A stretch of 64,000 bases of DNA from Thermococcus bergensis (GCF_020386975.1 NZ_JABFNK010000005.1:248001-312000), one strand, 5' to 3'. Counted from the first letter of the stretch, positions 8,444 through 17,866 are shown. A program made the numbers and translations. Notes: generated from the sequence alone by a model not told the origin.

Positions 8444-9634
8444 ATGAGCAAAGTGTACGTTGATGCTCAAGCTTACAGAGCAATTGAAAAGGGAGCAATG
8501 ATTGTTTTCAAGAAGGGAGTAGTAAGGACTGAAGGCGAGATTAAGCCGGGAGACATAGTGGAGGTTTATTCTCGCGGAGGCAAGTTCTTAGGAAAAGGAT
8601 TCGCCAATCCAAACTCAAACATAATGGTTCGACTAGTCACAAAGGAGAAAGATGTGGAAATAAACAAAGAACTATTCAAGGAGCGCATAAGGAAGGCAAA
8701 TGAGTACAGAAAAAAAGTTCTTGGATACGACAAGGCATACAGAATGGTGTACGGAGAAGCGGACTATCTGCCTGGTTTGATCGTGGACAGATTTAACGAT
8801 ATCGCATCGCTTCAGATTTCAAGTGCTGGAATGGAGAGGTTTAAGCTTGACGTTGCGGAAGCTATCCTTGAAGTAGAACCTGAAATCGAAACGGTCTTTG
8901 AGAAAAACACAGGAAGGTCGAGAAGAAGAGAGGGCTTACCAGAGATAGAGAGAGTCTTGCTCGGGAAAGAAAAATACCGCACAATCATCGAAGAAGGGAG
9001 AGCAAAATTCATTGTGGACATGAGGGGTCAGAAGACAGGGTTCTTTTTAGATCAAAGAGAAAACAGAATTGCCTTGGAAAAGTACATTAAAGGCGGGGAA
9101 AAAGTGCTTGATGTTTTCACATACACGGGAGGTTTTGCTATTCATGCAGCAGTCGCAGGGGCAGAGAAAGTTATTGCAGTTGATAAGTCTCCATCGGCAA
9201 TAGAACAGGCAAAGGAAAACGCCAAGCTCAACGGTGTTGAAGATAAGATGGAGTTTGTCGTTGGGTCTGCATTTGAGGTTATGGAAAAACTGCAGAAAAA
9301 AGGAGAAAAATTTGACATTGTAGTTCTGGACCCTCCTGCGTTCGTCCAGCATGAGAAAGACCTCAAGAGGGGTCTTAGGGCATACTTCAACGTAAACTAC
9401 CAAGGGCTAAAGCTCGTTAAGGACGGGGGCATATTGGTTACAGCTTCATGCTCCCAGCATGTTGATATGCAAATGTTTAAGGATATGGTAATAGCCGCCG
9501 CAGCAAAAGCCGGAAAGTTCCTGAAGCTTCTTGAGCCCTATAGAACTCAAGCACCAGATCATCCGATATTGATGGCTTCAAAGGATACCGAATACTTAAA
9601 GTGCCTGTTCCTTTATGTGGAAGATATGAAATGA
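8444..9634 (+). CDS. PUA-domain class I SAM-dependent RNA methyltransferase (RlmI-like)
   Basis: A 396-residue protein with an N-terminal PUA domain (residues 1-70), an RlmI-type middle domain and a C-terminal Rossmann methyltransferase domain. Visible motifs are the SAM loop VLDVFTYTGGFAIHA, the catalytic-region LDPPAF and TASCSQHVD, where the Cys is consistent with an m5C methyltransferase. Length and layout match the RlmI/PH1915-like family. The substrate is probably rRNA, by family. The ribosome binding site is GGGTGAGAGAAA. A T-rich tract follows the stop. Confidence 0.9.
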   Translation: MSKVYVDAQAYRAIEKGAMIVFKKGVVRTEGEIKPGDIVEVYSRGGKFLGKGFANPNSNIMVRLVTKEKDVEINKELFKERIRKANEYRKKVLGYDKAYRMVYGEADYLPGLIVDRFNDIASLQISSAGMERFKLDVAEAILEVEPEIETVFEKNTGRSRRREGLPEIERVLLGKEKYRTIIEEGRAKFIVDMRGQKTGFFLDQRENRIALEKYIKGGEKVLDVFTYTGGFAIHAAVAGAEKVIAVDKSPSAIEQAKENAKLNGVEDKMEFVVGSAFEVMEKLQKKGEKFDIVVLDPPAFVQHEKDLKRGLRAYFNVNYQGLKLVKDGGILVTASCSQHVDMQMFKDMVIAAAAKAGKFLKLLEPYRTQAPDHPILMASKDTEYLKCLFLYVEDMK

Positions 9635-9637
9635 GGT

Positions 9638-9656
9638 CTTTTCTTATTTTATTTTT
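9638..9656 (+). terminator. T-rich terminator after the RlmI-like gene
   Basis: The pyrimidine-rich run CTTTTCTTATTTTATTTTT directly follows the TGA of the methyltransferase gene. It fits archaeal intrinsic termination, which uses T-tracts without needing a hairpin. Confidence 0.5.
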
Positions 9657-9721
9657 GGCATCAGACCGTGGGCGTGTCCTCATAGCTTTGCTCAGTGGAG
9701 GTGCTTTCTCCTCATCTGCCA
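9656..9721 (-). ncRNA. C/D-box guide sRNA
   Basis: Read on the - strand: terminal stem TGGCA, C box ATGAGGA, 13-nt guide, D' box CTGA, 8-nt linker, C' box ATGAGGA, 12-nt guide CACGCCCACGGT, D box CTGA, closing stem TGCCA. The order, spacing and perfect 5-bp terminal stem are those of an archaeal 2'-O-methylation guide. The D-guide target would contain ACCGTGGGCGTG. It lies between the convergent RlmI-like and RlmF-like genes and has its own TATA box about 25 bp upstream. The rRNA or tRNA target was not identified. Confidence 0.85.
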
Positions 9722-9740
9722 CACGAGGTTTGAGGTTTTC

Positions 9741-9750
9741 TAATATAAGC
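9741..9750 (-). promoter_or_regulatory. TATA box of the C/D-box sRNA
   Basis: On the - strand this is GCTTATATTA, about 22-28 bp upstream of the predicted 5' end (GTGGCAG). That is the right spacing for TBP/TFB-driven transcription of the sRNA. It begins immediately after the stop codon of the RlmF-like gene. Confidence 0.6.
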
Positions 9751-10497
9751 CTATCGTTTGATAAATATCAGTGAATGTCTGTATCTGGTTCCCACTTTAA
9801 ATCTTATATCGCGAACAAAATAACCAATGTGCTCCCCTTCTAAAATTAGGCTTCTCAGCAAGCTCTGTTTGTCGGGTAGAAAAAGAGCAACCTTTCCATT
9901 TTCATTTAGGTAGTCCCAACCTTCTCTAAGAATTTTTACGGAAAACCCTTCCCCATATTTGCCCCCACCAACACCCTCCCTCTCCGTAAGAACACCTTTT
10001 GTGGGCTTTTCGTAATACGGAGGTGCAGAAAATATCACATCGAACTTCTCTCCTTTTGGTATCAAACCCTCAATAATTTCCCCGTTGCTCTTTATCAGTT
10101 TTACGTTGGATTTATTTCGCTCGATATTTCTCTTAGCGTACTCAAAAAACTCATCATCGACTTCAGTAGCCCATACTTCGCAGTTAAACAGTTTATCCGC
10201 CATAATAGCCATTAGAGCAGAATGCCCGGTTCCTATCTCCAGAACTTTTTTTCCATCCCTTAGAAACGTCTTTAAGAAGATAAAACGGGAAATTGGTGTT
10301 GTTATAAGTCCTCTGGGATGATATTCAATGTCAATGTCAAAAACTGCGTCTGCAATCGCTTTGTTATATAATATCCTCGCCCTTCTGTTTGATAAGTCTA
10401 ACCTGCCCTTCTCATCAAGGTATTTTTCGAGCTCGGGGAAGATTTTAATTGCTTCCCTAACCGGCAGTCCAAGTTTCCCATCTTTCCATGAAGGCAT
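9751..10497 (-). CDS. RlmF/METTL16-like N6-adenine RNA methyltransferase
   Basis: A 248-residue Rossmann methyltransferase. The SAM motif is VLEIGTGHSALMA and the catalytic-type motif is SAPPYYEKP, a variant of the (N/D/S)PP(Y/F) signature of N6-adenine methyltransferases. The C-terminal half matches the RlmF-related/METTL16 group; specific substrate is inferred by family only. The start is ATG 10497. The gene is followed directly by the promoter of the C/D-box sRNA, so two RNA methyltransferase genes flank a methylation guide. Confidence 0.82.
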   Translation of the reverse strand: MPSWKDGKLGLPVREAIKIFPELEKYLDEKGRLDLSNRRARILYNKAIADAVFDIDIEYHPRGLITTPISRFIFLKTFLRDGKKVLEIGTGHSALMAIMADKLFNCEVWATEVDDEFFEYAKRNIERNKSNVKLIKSNGEIIEGLIPKGEKFDVIFSAPPYYEKPTKGVLTEREGVGGGKYGEGFSVKILREGWDYLNENGKVALFLPDKQSLLRSLILEGEHIGYFVRDIRFKVGTRYRHSLIFIKR

Positions 10498-10549
10498 GAA
10501 AGCAATTCCCTGACCAATAATTTAAAGGTTAGCATTATAAAAAGAAAGG

Positions 10550-11812
10550 TCAAAGAAGCGCCAGAGCTGCCATTATCTTGGCATCTTCAACCATGTTCTC
10601 AATTTTTGCATACTCGTTAGGCTGGTGGGCGGTCTCGTCGAGTGTAGCCCAAACAACTGCTGGAATTCCAAGCCTTCTGAAGTATGCGGCAAAGGTCCCT
10701 CCTCCGATGCCCCCTATTTTGGCTTCCTTTCCTCTGAATTCCTTTATAGCTTTCTGCAAGAGCTTAACAATCTCACTGTCCCTGGGAGTTGGAGCCGGTG
10801 CATCGAGCCTCTGCAACACTTCTATCTCAATCCTGGGCAGGACTTCACCGTTTATTTCTTTCTTGTACTTCTCCTTAATCTTCTCGGCAAGTTCTTGGGC
10901 ATCGTTTAGGATGTCATCTAGGCTGTACTGTGGCAACACTCTGCAGTCGAAGACAACCTCGTGCTCTCCTGGAGCTATGTTGGGAGCATCACTTGGATTT
11001 CCGCCCATAGTTGGTTCGAAAGTGCTCTCTGGGGGATCAAAGAGGTCATCCCTTGCGCTGTATTTCTCGTGGAGGAACTCATCAAGAGATTTTGCGTAAT
11101 CAATGGCAACCCTGTGAGCGTTTAACCCCAATCCTGGCATGCTTGCGTGAACCTGCTTTCCTTTGACCTTGATTTTCATCCAAAGAATGCTTTTTTCTGC
11201 TATTTCTATGAATGTTCCTTCTTCGTTTCCACCATCAGGTACCAAGACTAGGTCGTCTTTTTTAAATAGTTCTGGGTGTTCTTTTATTAGCCATTCTAAG
11301 CCGTATTTACTTCCAGTCTCTTCATCACTCACAAAGGCAAGGACTATCGTCCTCTTGGGTCTTATTCCAAGGTTCATTAGGGCTCTAACTGCATAAAGTG
11401 AGGCAACTAAACTCTGCCCGTTGTCTTCGCTACCCCTGCCATAAATTTTACCATCCTTAACGAGAGGCTTAAAAGGCTCTGTAACAGTCCACTTGCTTAA
11501 ATCTCCAGGTGGGACAACGTCCAGGTGGGTAAGAATCCATAATCGTGGGCTTTTTTCGCCCTGTTCACCGTAATAGTATGCCAGAATGTTCGGTCTAACG
11601 CCGTTTTTAGCCCTTGGGTCTGGAGCATCATAGCGTTCAATCTTGTCAAAGGGCCAGTCCTTGATTATCTCCAAGAGTTTTTGAGCCTTATCATATTCTC
11701 CTTCGCCGCCACTATCAGGACTAATTGCTGGGATCTTGATAAGCTCGACCAAAGTATCCACCATATCATCCCTTAAAGCTTCAATTTCCTTAAAAAGGGC
11801 TTCCGTATCCAT
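10550..11812 (-). CDS. M20-family metallopeptidase (ArgE/DapE type)
   Basis: A 420-residue zinc peptidase of the M20 family. Metal and catalytic motifs are LTHLDVVPPG, GRGSEDNGQS and DEETGSKYG, followed by the dimerisation lid domain and the C-terminal VWATLDETAHQPNEY motif. Probably a cytoplasmic carboxypeptidase or dipeptidase; exact substrate unknown. ATG 11812 is preceded by GGTGATGTAA. It lies directly downstream of the disrupted OPT peptide transporter gene on the same strand, a sensible functional pair. Confidence 0.9.
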   Translation of the reverse strand: MDTEALFKEIEALRDDMVDTLVELIKIPAISPDSGGEGEYDKAQKLLEIIKDWPFDKIERYDAPDPRAKNGVRPNILAYYYGEQGEKSPRLWILTHLDVVPPGDLSKWTVTEPFKPLVKDGKIYGRGSEDNGQSLVASLYAVRALMNLGIRPKRTIVLAFVSDEETGSKYGLEWLIKEHPELFKKDDLVLVPDGGNEEGTFIEIAEKSILWMKIKVKGKQVHASMPGLGLNAHRVAIDYAKSLDEFLHEKYSARDDLFDPPESTFEPTMGGNPSDAPNIAPGEHEVVFDCRVLPQYSLDDILNDAQELAEKIKEKYKKEINGEVLPRIEIEVLQRLDAPAPTPRDSEIVKLLQKAIKEFRGKEAKIGGIGGGTFAAYFRRLGIPAVVWATLDETAHQPNEYAKIENMVEDAKIMAALALL

Positions 11813-13202
11813 TTACATCACCATCCCTAATTGGGGGTTTCCATTTAAAGTAATTTTGGTTCAAGAATAAATCAAAGTTAAAAGAAGAAAAAGAAAGATC
11901 ACTCGACTTCCTTCTTTCCTGTGAGGTAGAGCCACACCGCTATAATTGCGAGGAGAGCTATACCAAGAAGGTCGCTGCTGAATCCTATTGATGGTGCTTT
12001 GTCTGCCACTATTAGGCCAGCGAAGACTATACCCATTAATGCTTCTCCAGCTATAAGTCCAGCTGCTCCAAGTACTCCAGCATCTGTCGGTTTTTCTTCA
12101 GCCTTTGCGCCTCTTGCTTTTCCTACGAGCCATCTAAGGATACCTCCAATGAAAATAGGAACACCGAGGCTCAATGGGAGGTAGATACCTACCGCTACGG
12201 GCATTACTGGCGTTCTGAACTTTGACTTCTTCATGGCCAAAATTTCGTCAAGGACTATTAAGGCTATGGCAATTCCTGCACCAATAAAGACCATGTTCCA
12301 CTCCAGCGTTCCGGTGAATACGCCCTCTGTAACTTTTGCCATGAGAAATGCCTGTGGAGCAGCTAATGCATTTTCCTTAGCCGTTGGTGTTCCGGCAATA
12401 CCGTAAGCCTTTATAAGTAAGTTCAACACGGGAGCCATCACTAATGCTGCCGTAAAAGTTCCTACTATCTCAAAGACCTGCTGTCTCTTTGGAGTGGCCC
12501 CAACAATGTGTCCCGTTGCCAAATCTTGCATTGTGTCTCCAGCAATGGCAGCGGCGGTACAGATAACGGCTGCCACCAATATAGTTGCTGTCATACCCTC
12601 TGTTCCACTAAGTCCGAGGCCTTTAAGAACCAATGCTGTGAAGAGCAAGCTCATGATTGTGATACCGGACACGGGGTTGTTTGATGAACCAACGACACCG
12701 GCTAAGTAACCAGCAATTGAGCTTCCGAAGAATCCCACGATAAGCATTATTACTGCCATAATTGCCGCAATTCCAATAGAGCCTATAACATGAGCATATA
12801 GCAGGAACAATGGAACCACGAAAGCAGCTATAAGCATTAATACCGTGGGCATTGGCATGTCCTCTTCAGTTCTTAGGATCGTTTCACCGCTTTGCTTTTT
12901 CCTTGCTGCTTCAAGCCCAGCTTTTATACCTCTCAAAATTGGGCCTCTGAGCTTTACAAGGCTCCAGAGACCACCAACGACCATTGCTCCAACTCCCATG
13001 TATCTTATTTTTGTACTCCAAGTAACCCATGCTAGATCCAAGGCGCTAAGTCCTTCGGGGTTGCCTGTCTTGGCAACGTAGAGTGGTATTGCTATAAACC
13101 ACGCAATTGCACCACCGAGGAAGACGAGGAATGCTATGTTGAGACCAACGATGTAACCAACGCTAAGTAGAGCCGCTGAAAGGTCGCTTCCAAAGTATAA
13201 TA

Positions 13203-14134
13203 ACCCTAGTTCCCATTAGATCGTTAGAGTTATAAGCACTTAAGTCTTTTGGTTGATTGGTGGTTGTTATGAACTTTCAGCAGGAAATCCTGATCATAAA
13301 ATCCGAAATCTATCCGATAATCAGCAAACACTACCCGAAAAACACTCGCAGGGAAGTAATCAGCCTCTACGACCTGATAACCTTCGCAATACTAGCACAC
13401 TTGCACTTTAACGGAGTTTACAAGCACGCTTACAGAGTCCTAATCGAAGAAATGAAGCTGTTCCCAAAAATCAGGTACAACAAACTAACAGAACGCTTGA
13501 ACAGGCACGAAAAACTCCTGCTCCTAGCGCAGGAAGAATTATTCAAAAAACACGCCAGAGAATACGTTAGAATACTGGACTCAAAGCCCATTCAGACCAA
13601 GGAGTTGGCCAGAAAAAACAGGAAGGAGAAGAAGGGTTCTTCAGAAATCATCTCTGAAAAGCCCGCAGTTGGGTTTGTTCCCTCTAAAAAAAGTTTTACT
13701 ATGGGTACAAGCTGACCTGTTACTCTGATGGAAATTTGCTGGCTTTACTGTCTGTTGATCCGGCGAATAAGCATGATGTGAGTGTTGTCAGGGAAAAGTT
13801 CTGGGTGATTGTTGAGGAGTTTTCTGGCTGTTTTCTGTTTTTGGATAAGGGTTACGTTAGTAGAGAACTTCAGGAGGAATTCCTGAAGTTTGGCGTTGTT
13901 TACACGCCGGTGAAGCGGGAGAATCAGGTTAGTAATCTGGAGGAGAAGAAGTTTTACAAGTACTTGTCTGACTTTCGCAGGAGGATTGAGACTTTGTTTT
14001 CGAAGTTTTCTGAGTTTCTTCTGAAGCCGAGCAGGAGTGTTAGTTTGAGGGGGTTGGTTGTCAGGATTTTAGGGGCGATTCTGGCCGTGAATCTGGACAG
14101 ATTATACAACTTCACAGATGGTGGGAACTAGGGT
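13203..14134 (+). mobile_element. IS982-family insertion sequence, copy 1
   Basis: A 932-bp element with terminal inverted repeats ACCCTAGTTCCCA and flanking 7-bp direct repeats TATAATA (13196-13202, 14135-14141). It is inserted in the coding region of an OPT transporter gene. The second copy at 17867-18798 has exactly the same length. The transposase is in two frames joined across an A7 run. Confidence 0.93.
13269..14131 (+). CDS. IS982-family transposase read through a -1 frameshift, copy 1
   Basis: The first frame starts at ATG 13269 (GGTGG upstream) and ends at TGA 13713-13715. A -1 shift on the A7 run at 13686-13692 continues as KKKFYYGYKLTCYSDGN into the second frame, giving a 287-residue protein (863 nt plus one re-read base is exactly 288 codons). 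The second frame contains FLFLDKGYVS and RRRIETLFSKFSEF, typical of IS982 DDE transposases. The same A7 and the same split occur in copy 2, although the proteins have diverged at a number of positions. Confidence 0.82.
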
Positions 14135-14772
14135 TATAATACCCTTCTTCCAACAAACTTGGCGGATTCAACAGCTCCCGCCCAAAGCCCTGAGCTTCCT
14201 AGGAGCTTGTAGATACCACCAAAAATACCGCCTATAAAGATTGGTTTTGCGTGGGAGCCACCTTTATCTCCTGCAATTAGGACTTCAGCACAGGCGGTAC
14301 CCTCTGGATATGGGAGCCTCTCTTCAACAATAAATGCCCTTCTTATCACAATTGTGAATAAAGCACCCAGTGAACCACCCAATGCCGCTATGATAGTTAC
14401 AAGCCAGTATGGAAACTCTGTGTAAGTACCTAAAACAACCAAAGCCGGGAATGTGAATATAACACCTGCCGCTAATGACTCACCTGCAGATGCCGCTGTT
14501 TGAACCATATTGTTTTCGAGAATGTTTTTGTCTTTAAATGCCATCAATATAGCCATGGATATGACCGCAGCCGGAATGCTGGCACTAACTGTCATACCGG
14601 CATACATACCAAGGTATGCGTTTGCAGCACCCATTATTATTGAGAGCACCACACCCAAAATAAATGCTTTAACAGTATATTCAGGTAAAGACTTTTCCGG
14701 TGGGACATATGGCTTAAACTCCAAATTCAACACCTCCAGGACGTTTTTGGCATTTTAACTCCACTAATTCAC

Positions 14773-14781
14773 ATATAAAAT
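14773..14781 (-). promoter_or_regulatory. TATA box of the OPT gene
   Basis: On the - strand TTTTATATG, about 40-50 bp upstream of the likely OPT start. The truncated IS6 copy begins just beyond it (14786), so only a short native upstream region remains. Confidence 0.4.
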
Positions 14782-14785
14782 ACTT

Positions 14786-15480
14786 TCGAAACCATTATTT
14801 ACTTACTGGTTTCAGTCTTAAAAACCTTTCGCCGGAACAAAATCCCAGCAAAAAAGAAAACCAGGGCAATAAACCTGTACCTGCACGGACTAAGTTACAG
14901 ACAGGTAGGAACAATCCTCGAAATCAGCCACACAACAGTCTGGGAAACAGTCCAAAAATTCGCGAAAGCAGTTTACCAGCCGAAAATCCTCGCAGTCAAA
15001 AAACAGAGAAACTTCATCGCAATTGACGAGACAGTGATAAAGATCAACGGCCAGAAGAGATTTCTCTGGGCTGCAATCGACGTTGAGAGCAAAGAAATCC
15101 TAGCAGTATGGATTACAAGCGTTAGGAACTGGTGGATTGCCAGGGACTTCATTCTAGTTGTTTTGAAATCCTGCGAGGGACAGCCAATTTTCCTGGTTGA
15201 CAAAGGGCCGTGGTATAAATCAGCGTTTAAATCTCTCGGGCTGGATTATCTGCATGTGACTTTCGGGCCGAGGAACTGTGTTGAGCGCTGGTTTAGGACT
15301 GTTAAAGAGAGAACAAAGCGTTTCTGGAATAACTTCAGGGCTAGAGACTGGAGGAGGGTTCACAGGTTTGTTTTTCTGTTTTCATTCTGGTATAATTTTG
15401 TTAGAATTCATTCTCGGTTTGGTGGACCGCCTGGTGATGTGACTGAATGGCTTCAGGAGGTGATACCCCAGTTATCCTGA
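14786..15480 (+). pseudogene. IS6 transposase remnant lacking its start
   Basis: The frame translates as ETIIYLLVSVLKTFRRN... and keeps the DDE positions (IAIDETVI, FLVDKGPW, CVERWFRT). It has lost the first three codons with the left end of the element. An internal GTG at 15034 could only give a fragment that begins after the first catalytic Asp. Confidence 0.85.
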
Positions 15481-15487
15481 CAGTATC
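14786..15487 (+). mobile_element. 5'-truncated IS6-family copy
   Basis: Similar to the intact IS6 copy from its GAAACCATTATTTACT segment to the right terminal inverted repeat (reverse complement GATACTGTCAGGATAACTGG, ending at 15487). About the first 72 bp of the element are missing: no left inverted repeat and no target duplication are seen. The remaining transposase frame is open from codon 4 to its stop at 15478-15480, but the ATG is lost, with a TAA a few codons upstream. It cannot transpose on its own ends. It lies between the OPT promoter and the MBL-fold gene. Confidence 0.88.
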
Positions 15488-15619
15488 CTATGAAATCAAA
15501 TTAATGTTAAATTTAGTTACAACATTGTCCCAAAAATAGTATAGATGAAGTTTTCAGTCCATCAATGTCCAGTGTATGAAAATTTGTTCATCAAACATCT
15601 ATCGGGACTATCCATAGAG

Positions 15620-15628
15620 CTTATATAC
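15620..15628 (+). promoter_or_regulatory. TATA box of the MBL-fold gene
   Basis: CTTATATAC, about 50 bp upstream of the TTG start at 15676, in an otherwise featureless 188-bp intergenic stretch (15488-15675). Confidence 0.5.
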
Positions 15629-15675
15629 ACATTTACTCCTACTATTAATATCGCTAAAAAGCGGAGGGAGGGAAA

Positions 15676-16491
15676 TTGGTAGAGATAATCTTTTTGGGAA
15701 GTGGTGGCGGAAGATTCATTACAATAACACAGTTTCGACCTACCGGCGGATTCTTTATAAATTCGAGTAAAAGGATATACATAGACCCAGGACCCGGAGC
15801 TTTAGTTAGAGCATGGAGGTACAAGATAGATCCAAGAAAGATAGACGTACTTTTTGTTTCTCATCGACATACAGACCACTGTAACGATGCCGAAATTATG
15901 GTGGAAGGAATGACAGTAGGGGTTACAAAAAAACGGGGCACACTCATAGCCTCAAAGAGCGTAGTTTACGGAGACGAGAATCACACTCCCGCAGTATCTA
16001 AATATCATCTAGATTCACTAGAAGAAGTTCATATCCCTAATCCAGGGGAGAGAATCCAGCTTGGAGAAGATGAAATGACAATAACTCCCACTGTACATTC
16101 AGATCCCACTGCAATAGGATTTATATTAAAAACACGTCTTGGGAAAATAGGGTACATTCCAGACACGGAGTATTTTGAAGAGCTGAAAAAAATATATGAT
16201 GGTGTTAGGCTATTGATAGCCTCGGTAACAAGACCAACAAATATGAAAATTCCCTATCATCTCTGCACTGAAGATGTAATCTACATGCTGAAAGACATGA
16301 AACAAAAACCAGAGATGCTCATAATGAGTCACATAGGCATGAAAATGCATTTTGCAAACCCATATAAAGAGGCCAAGTTCATAGAAAACGTGACAGGAGT
16401 AAAGACTTTGGTCGCAAAAGAGGGATTCAAGGTCAAAATGGAAAAAACAGATATAAAATTAAGAACTCTTAGACCTGCTAGAGAACTCTGA
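15676..16491 (+). CDS. MBL-fold metallo-hydrolase
   Basis: A 271-residue metallo-beta-lactamase-fold protein. The metal-binding signature is SHRHTDHCND, followed by the later ligands in TVHSDPTAIG, IPDTEYFEE and MSHIGMKMHF. The TTG at 15676 is preceded by a strong GGAGGGAGG. The substrate is unknown; the superfamily includes nucleases and thiol hydrolases. Its 3' end overlaps the convergent phosphohexomutase gene by 33 bp. Confidence 0.85.
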   Translation: MVEIIFLGSGGGRFITITQFRPTGGFFINSSKRIYIDPGPGALVRAWRYKIDPRKIDVLFVSHRHTDHCNDAEIMVEGMTVGVTKKRGTLIASKSVVYGDENHTPAVSKYHLDSLEEVHIPNPGERIQLGEDEMTITPTVHSDPTAIGFILKTRLGKIGYIPDTEYFEELKKIYDGVRLLIASVTRPTNMKIPYHLCTEDVIYMLKDMKQKPEMLIMSHIGMKMHFANPYKEAKFIENVTGVKTLVAKEGFKVKMEKTDIKLRTLRPAREL

Positions 16492-17829
16492 GACTAGTCT
16501 AGTAACCAAGTTGTATGCCAAACTGAACAGCTCTTCTCTTCTTTTTTCTGTGATTCCTTCCACAACGACCCTTATTTTTGGTTCAGTTCCACTTGGTCTT
16601 ACCAATACCCAAGAACCATCCTTGAGGTTTAACCTTATACCAGAAATTGTTATGACCTCTTCAATTTGGTCTTTCAAGTACTCTTGCAATTGCTCTTTTG
16701 CCTTCTCAACAACTTGATATTTTATCTCCTCTGGGCACTTCACGTTCTTTTTAACCATGTAGTATTTTGGAATGTCCTTAACTATCTCCGAAAGCGGTTT
16801 CCCTTCTTGGTCTATTATTTTTACCAACAGCCCAATTGTGACAAAGCTGTCAATCCACAGTCCAAACTTTGGATGGATGAACTTCCATGGTTCTGAGGCA
16901 AAGATCGCATTGTACTTCTTTATTCCATCATGGAGCTGACCCAGTGGGACTCTGTATACTTTTCCACCTTCCTCTTCCACGACTTTATCGATTCTGAAGG
17001 AAGTGTTTATTGAAACTACAACGTTTCCTCCATTATGTTCTCTGGCGTAAAGCCTTGCAAAAAGCGCTATCAGAGTGTCTTCCTCTATATAGTTGCCCTT
17101 TTCATCGAATATCGCAATTCTGTCAGCATCACCATCTTGAGCGATCGCGAGGTCGAAGCCAAGCTCTCTGACAAGATTGCTTAAATATGCTATGTTTTCA
17201 TAGGTAGGCTCGGATTTTCTACCCGGGAAATGTCCGTCTGGATGGGAATTCAACGTCACGACTTTTGCTCCCATCTCTCTCAATAAATATGGAGTTATTA
17301 AACTACCAGCACCATTCCCCATATCCAAGAGAATTTTCAATTTGGTCTCGTGATTTACATAATCCAGTATCTCTCCAATATACTGCTCTCTCAAATCTAA
17401 GTCTTTTACGCTTCCAATTTTATCCCATGGGGCAATTTTGTAGCTTTTGGAGAAGATTATTCTCTCCAGTTCCTCTTCTTGTTCCAAAAAGAATTCTATT
17501 CCTTTCTCATTAAACACCTTAATGCCATTATCACTCGGTGGATTGTGGGATGCCGTTACCATTACACCAGCGTTTCCAAGCTTGTTTGTGGCCCATGCAA
17601 GCATTGGGGTTGGAACAAGGCCAATTCTGATGACATCCACACCGCTGCTCAGTAGACCGCTTACGATTGCACTTTCGAGCATTATACTTGATGTTCTTGC
17701 GTCTCTCCCTACAACAACTGTACCGTGGTCAATATACGTACCAAGGGCTTTTCCGACATTTAGAGCAAGCTCTGGAGTAATTTTTGAATTAATAGGACCT
17801 CTAATTCCCGCAGTTCCGAACAGCCTCAT
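16459..17829 (-). CDS. Phosphomannomutase/phosphoglucomutase family enzyme
   Basis: A 456-residue alpha-D-phosphohexomutase. It has the phosphoserine loop TASHNPPSDNG, the metal loop DGDADRIAIF, the sugar-binding SEPWKF (usually SGEH/SEPS-like) and the phosphate-binding RPSGTEPKIRV near the C-terminus. Family members interconvert hexose or hexosamine 1- and 6-phosphates, or pentose phosphates; the exact sugar cannot be told. The ATG at 17829 follows GGTGTGGTGATAGA. An IS982 copy is inserted 37 bp upstream, in the presumed TATA box. Confidence 0.88.
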   Translation of the reverse strand: MRLFGTAGIRGPINSKITPELALNVGKALGTYIDHGTVVVGRDARTSSIMLESAIVSGLLSSGVDVIRIGLVPTPMLAWATNKLGNAGVMVTASHNPPSDNGIKVFNEKGIEFFLEQEEELERIIFSKSYKIAPWDKIGSVKDLDLREQYIGEILDYVNHETKLKILLDMGNGAGSLITPYLLREMGAKVVTLNSHPDGHFPGRKSEPTYENIAYLSNLVRELGFDLAIAQDGDADRIAIFDEKGNYIEEDTLIALFARLYAREHNGGNVVVSINTSFRIDKVVEEEGGKVYRVPLGQLHDGIKKYNAIFASEPWKFIHPKFGLWIDSFVTIGLLVKIIDQEGKPLSEIVKDIPKYYMVKKNVKCPEEIKYQVVEKAKEQLQEYLKDQIEEVITISGIRLNLKDGSWVLVRPSGTEPKIRVVVEGITEKRREELFSLAYNLVTRLVSEFSSRSKSS

Positions 17830-17854
17830 TCTATCACCACACCAAATTGGATGT

Positions 17855-17866
17855 TAATTTATATAT
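17855..17866 (-). promoter_or_regulatory. TATA element of the phosphohexomutase gene, now abutting IS982
   Basis: On the - strand ATATATAAATTA, 26-37 bp upstream of the ATG. Its 5' part is the TTATATAT sequence that the IS982 insertion duplicated. The sequence immediately upstream (the BRE position) is now the end of the insertion sequence. Confidence 0.5.

Larger units (their letters stand above)
11899..14733 (-). pseudogene. OPT-family oligopeptide transporter gene split by IS982
   Basis: The N-terminal part (from about 14733 or 14724 to 14135) and the C-terminal part (13202 to 11899) are one gene interrupted by an IS982-family element at 13203-14134. Removing the element and one 7-bp TATAATA repeat restores an uninterrupted frame of exactly 632 codons, the usual OPT length. 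The junction reads GRRVLYFGSDLSA. The protein has many transmembrane segments and Gly-rich loops such as GSSNNPVSGIT. In the present state the N-terminal piece ends after about 199 residues at a TAA created at the junction. The start is probably a TTG at 14724, 6 nt after GGAGGTG. Confidence 0.9.

Noticed and set aside
9477-9722. 81-codon open frame on the - strand starting MADEEKAPP
   Set aside because: Its first 20 codons are the C/D-box sRNA and the rest is antisense to the RlmI-like gene; no ribosome binding site.
15540-15600. GATGA and CTG-type motifs resembling a C/D-box RNA in the 15.5 kb gap
   Set aside because: Box spacing is wrong and no terminal stem forms.
17805-17829. GTGATA half-site in front of the phosphohexomutase start as a TGM
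   Set aside because: The other half-site is absent; the sequence is simply the GGTGAT ribosome binding site.
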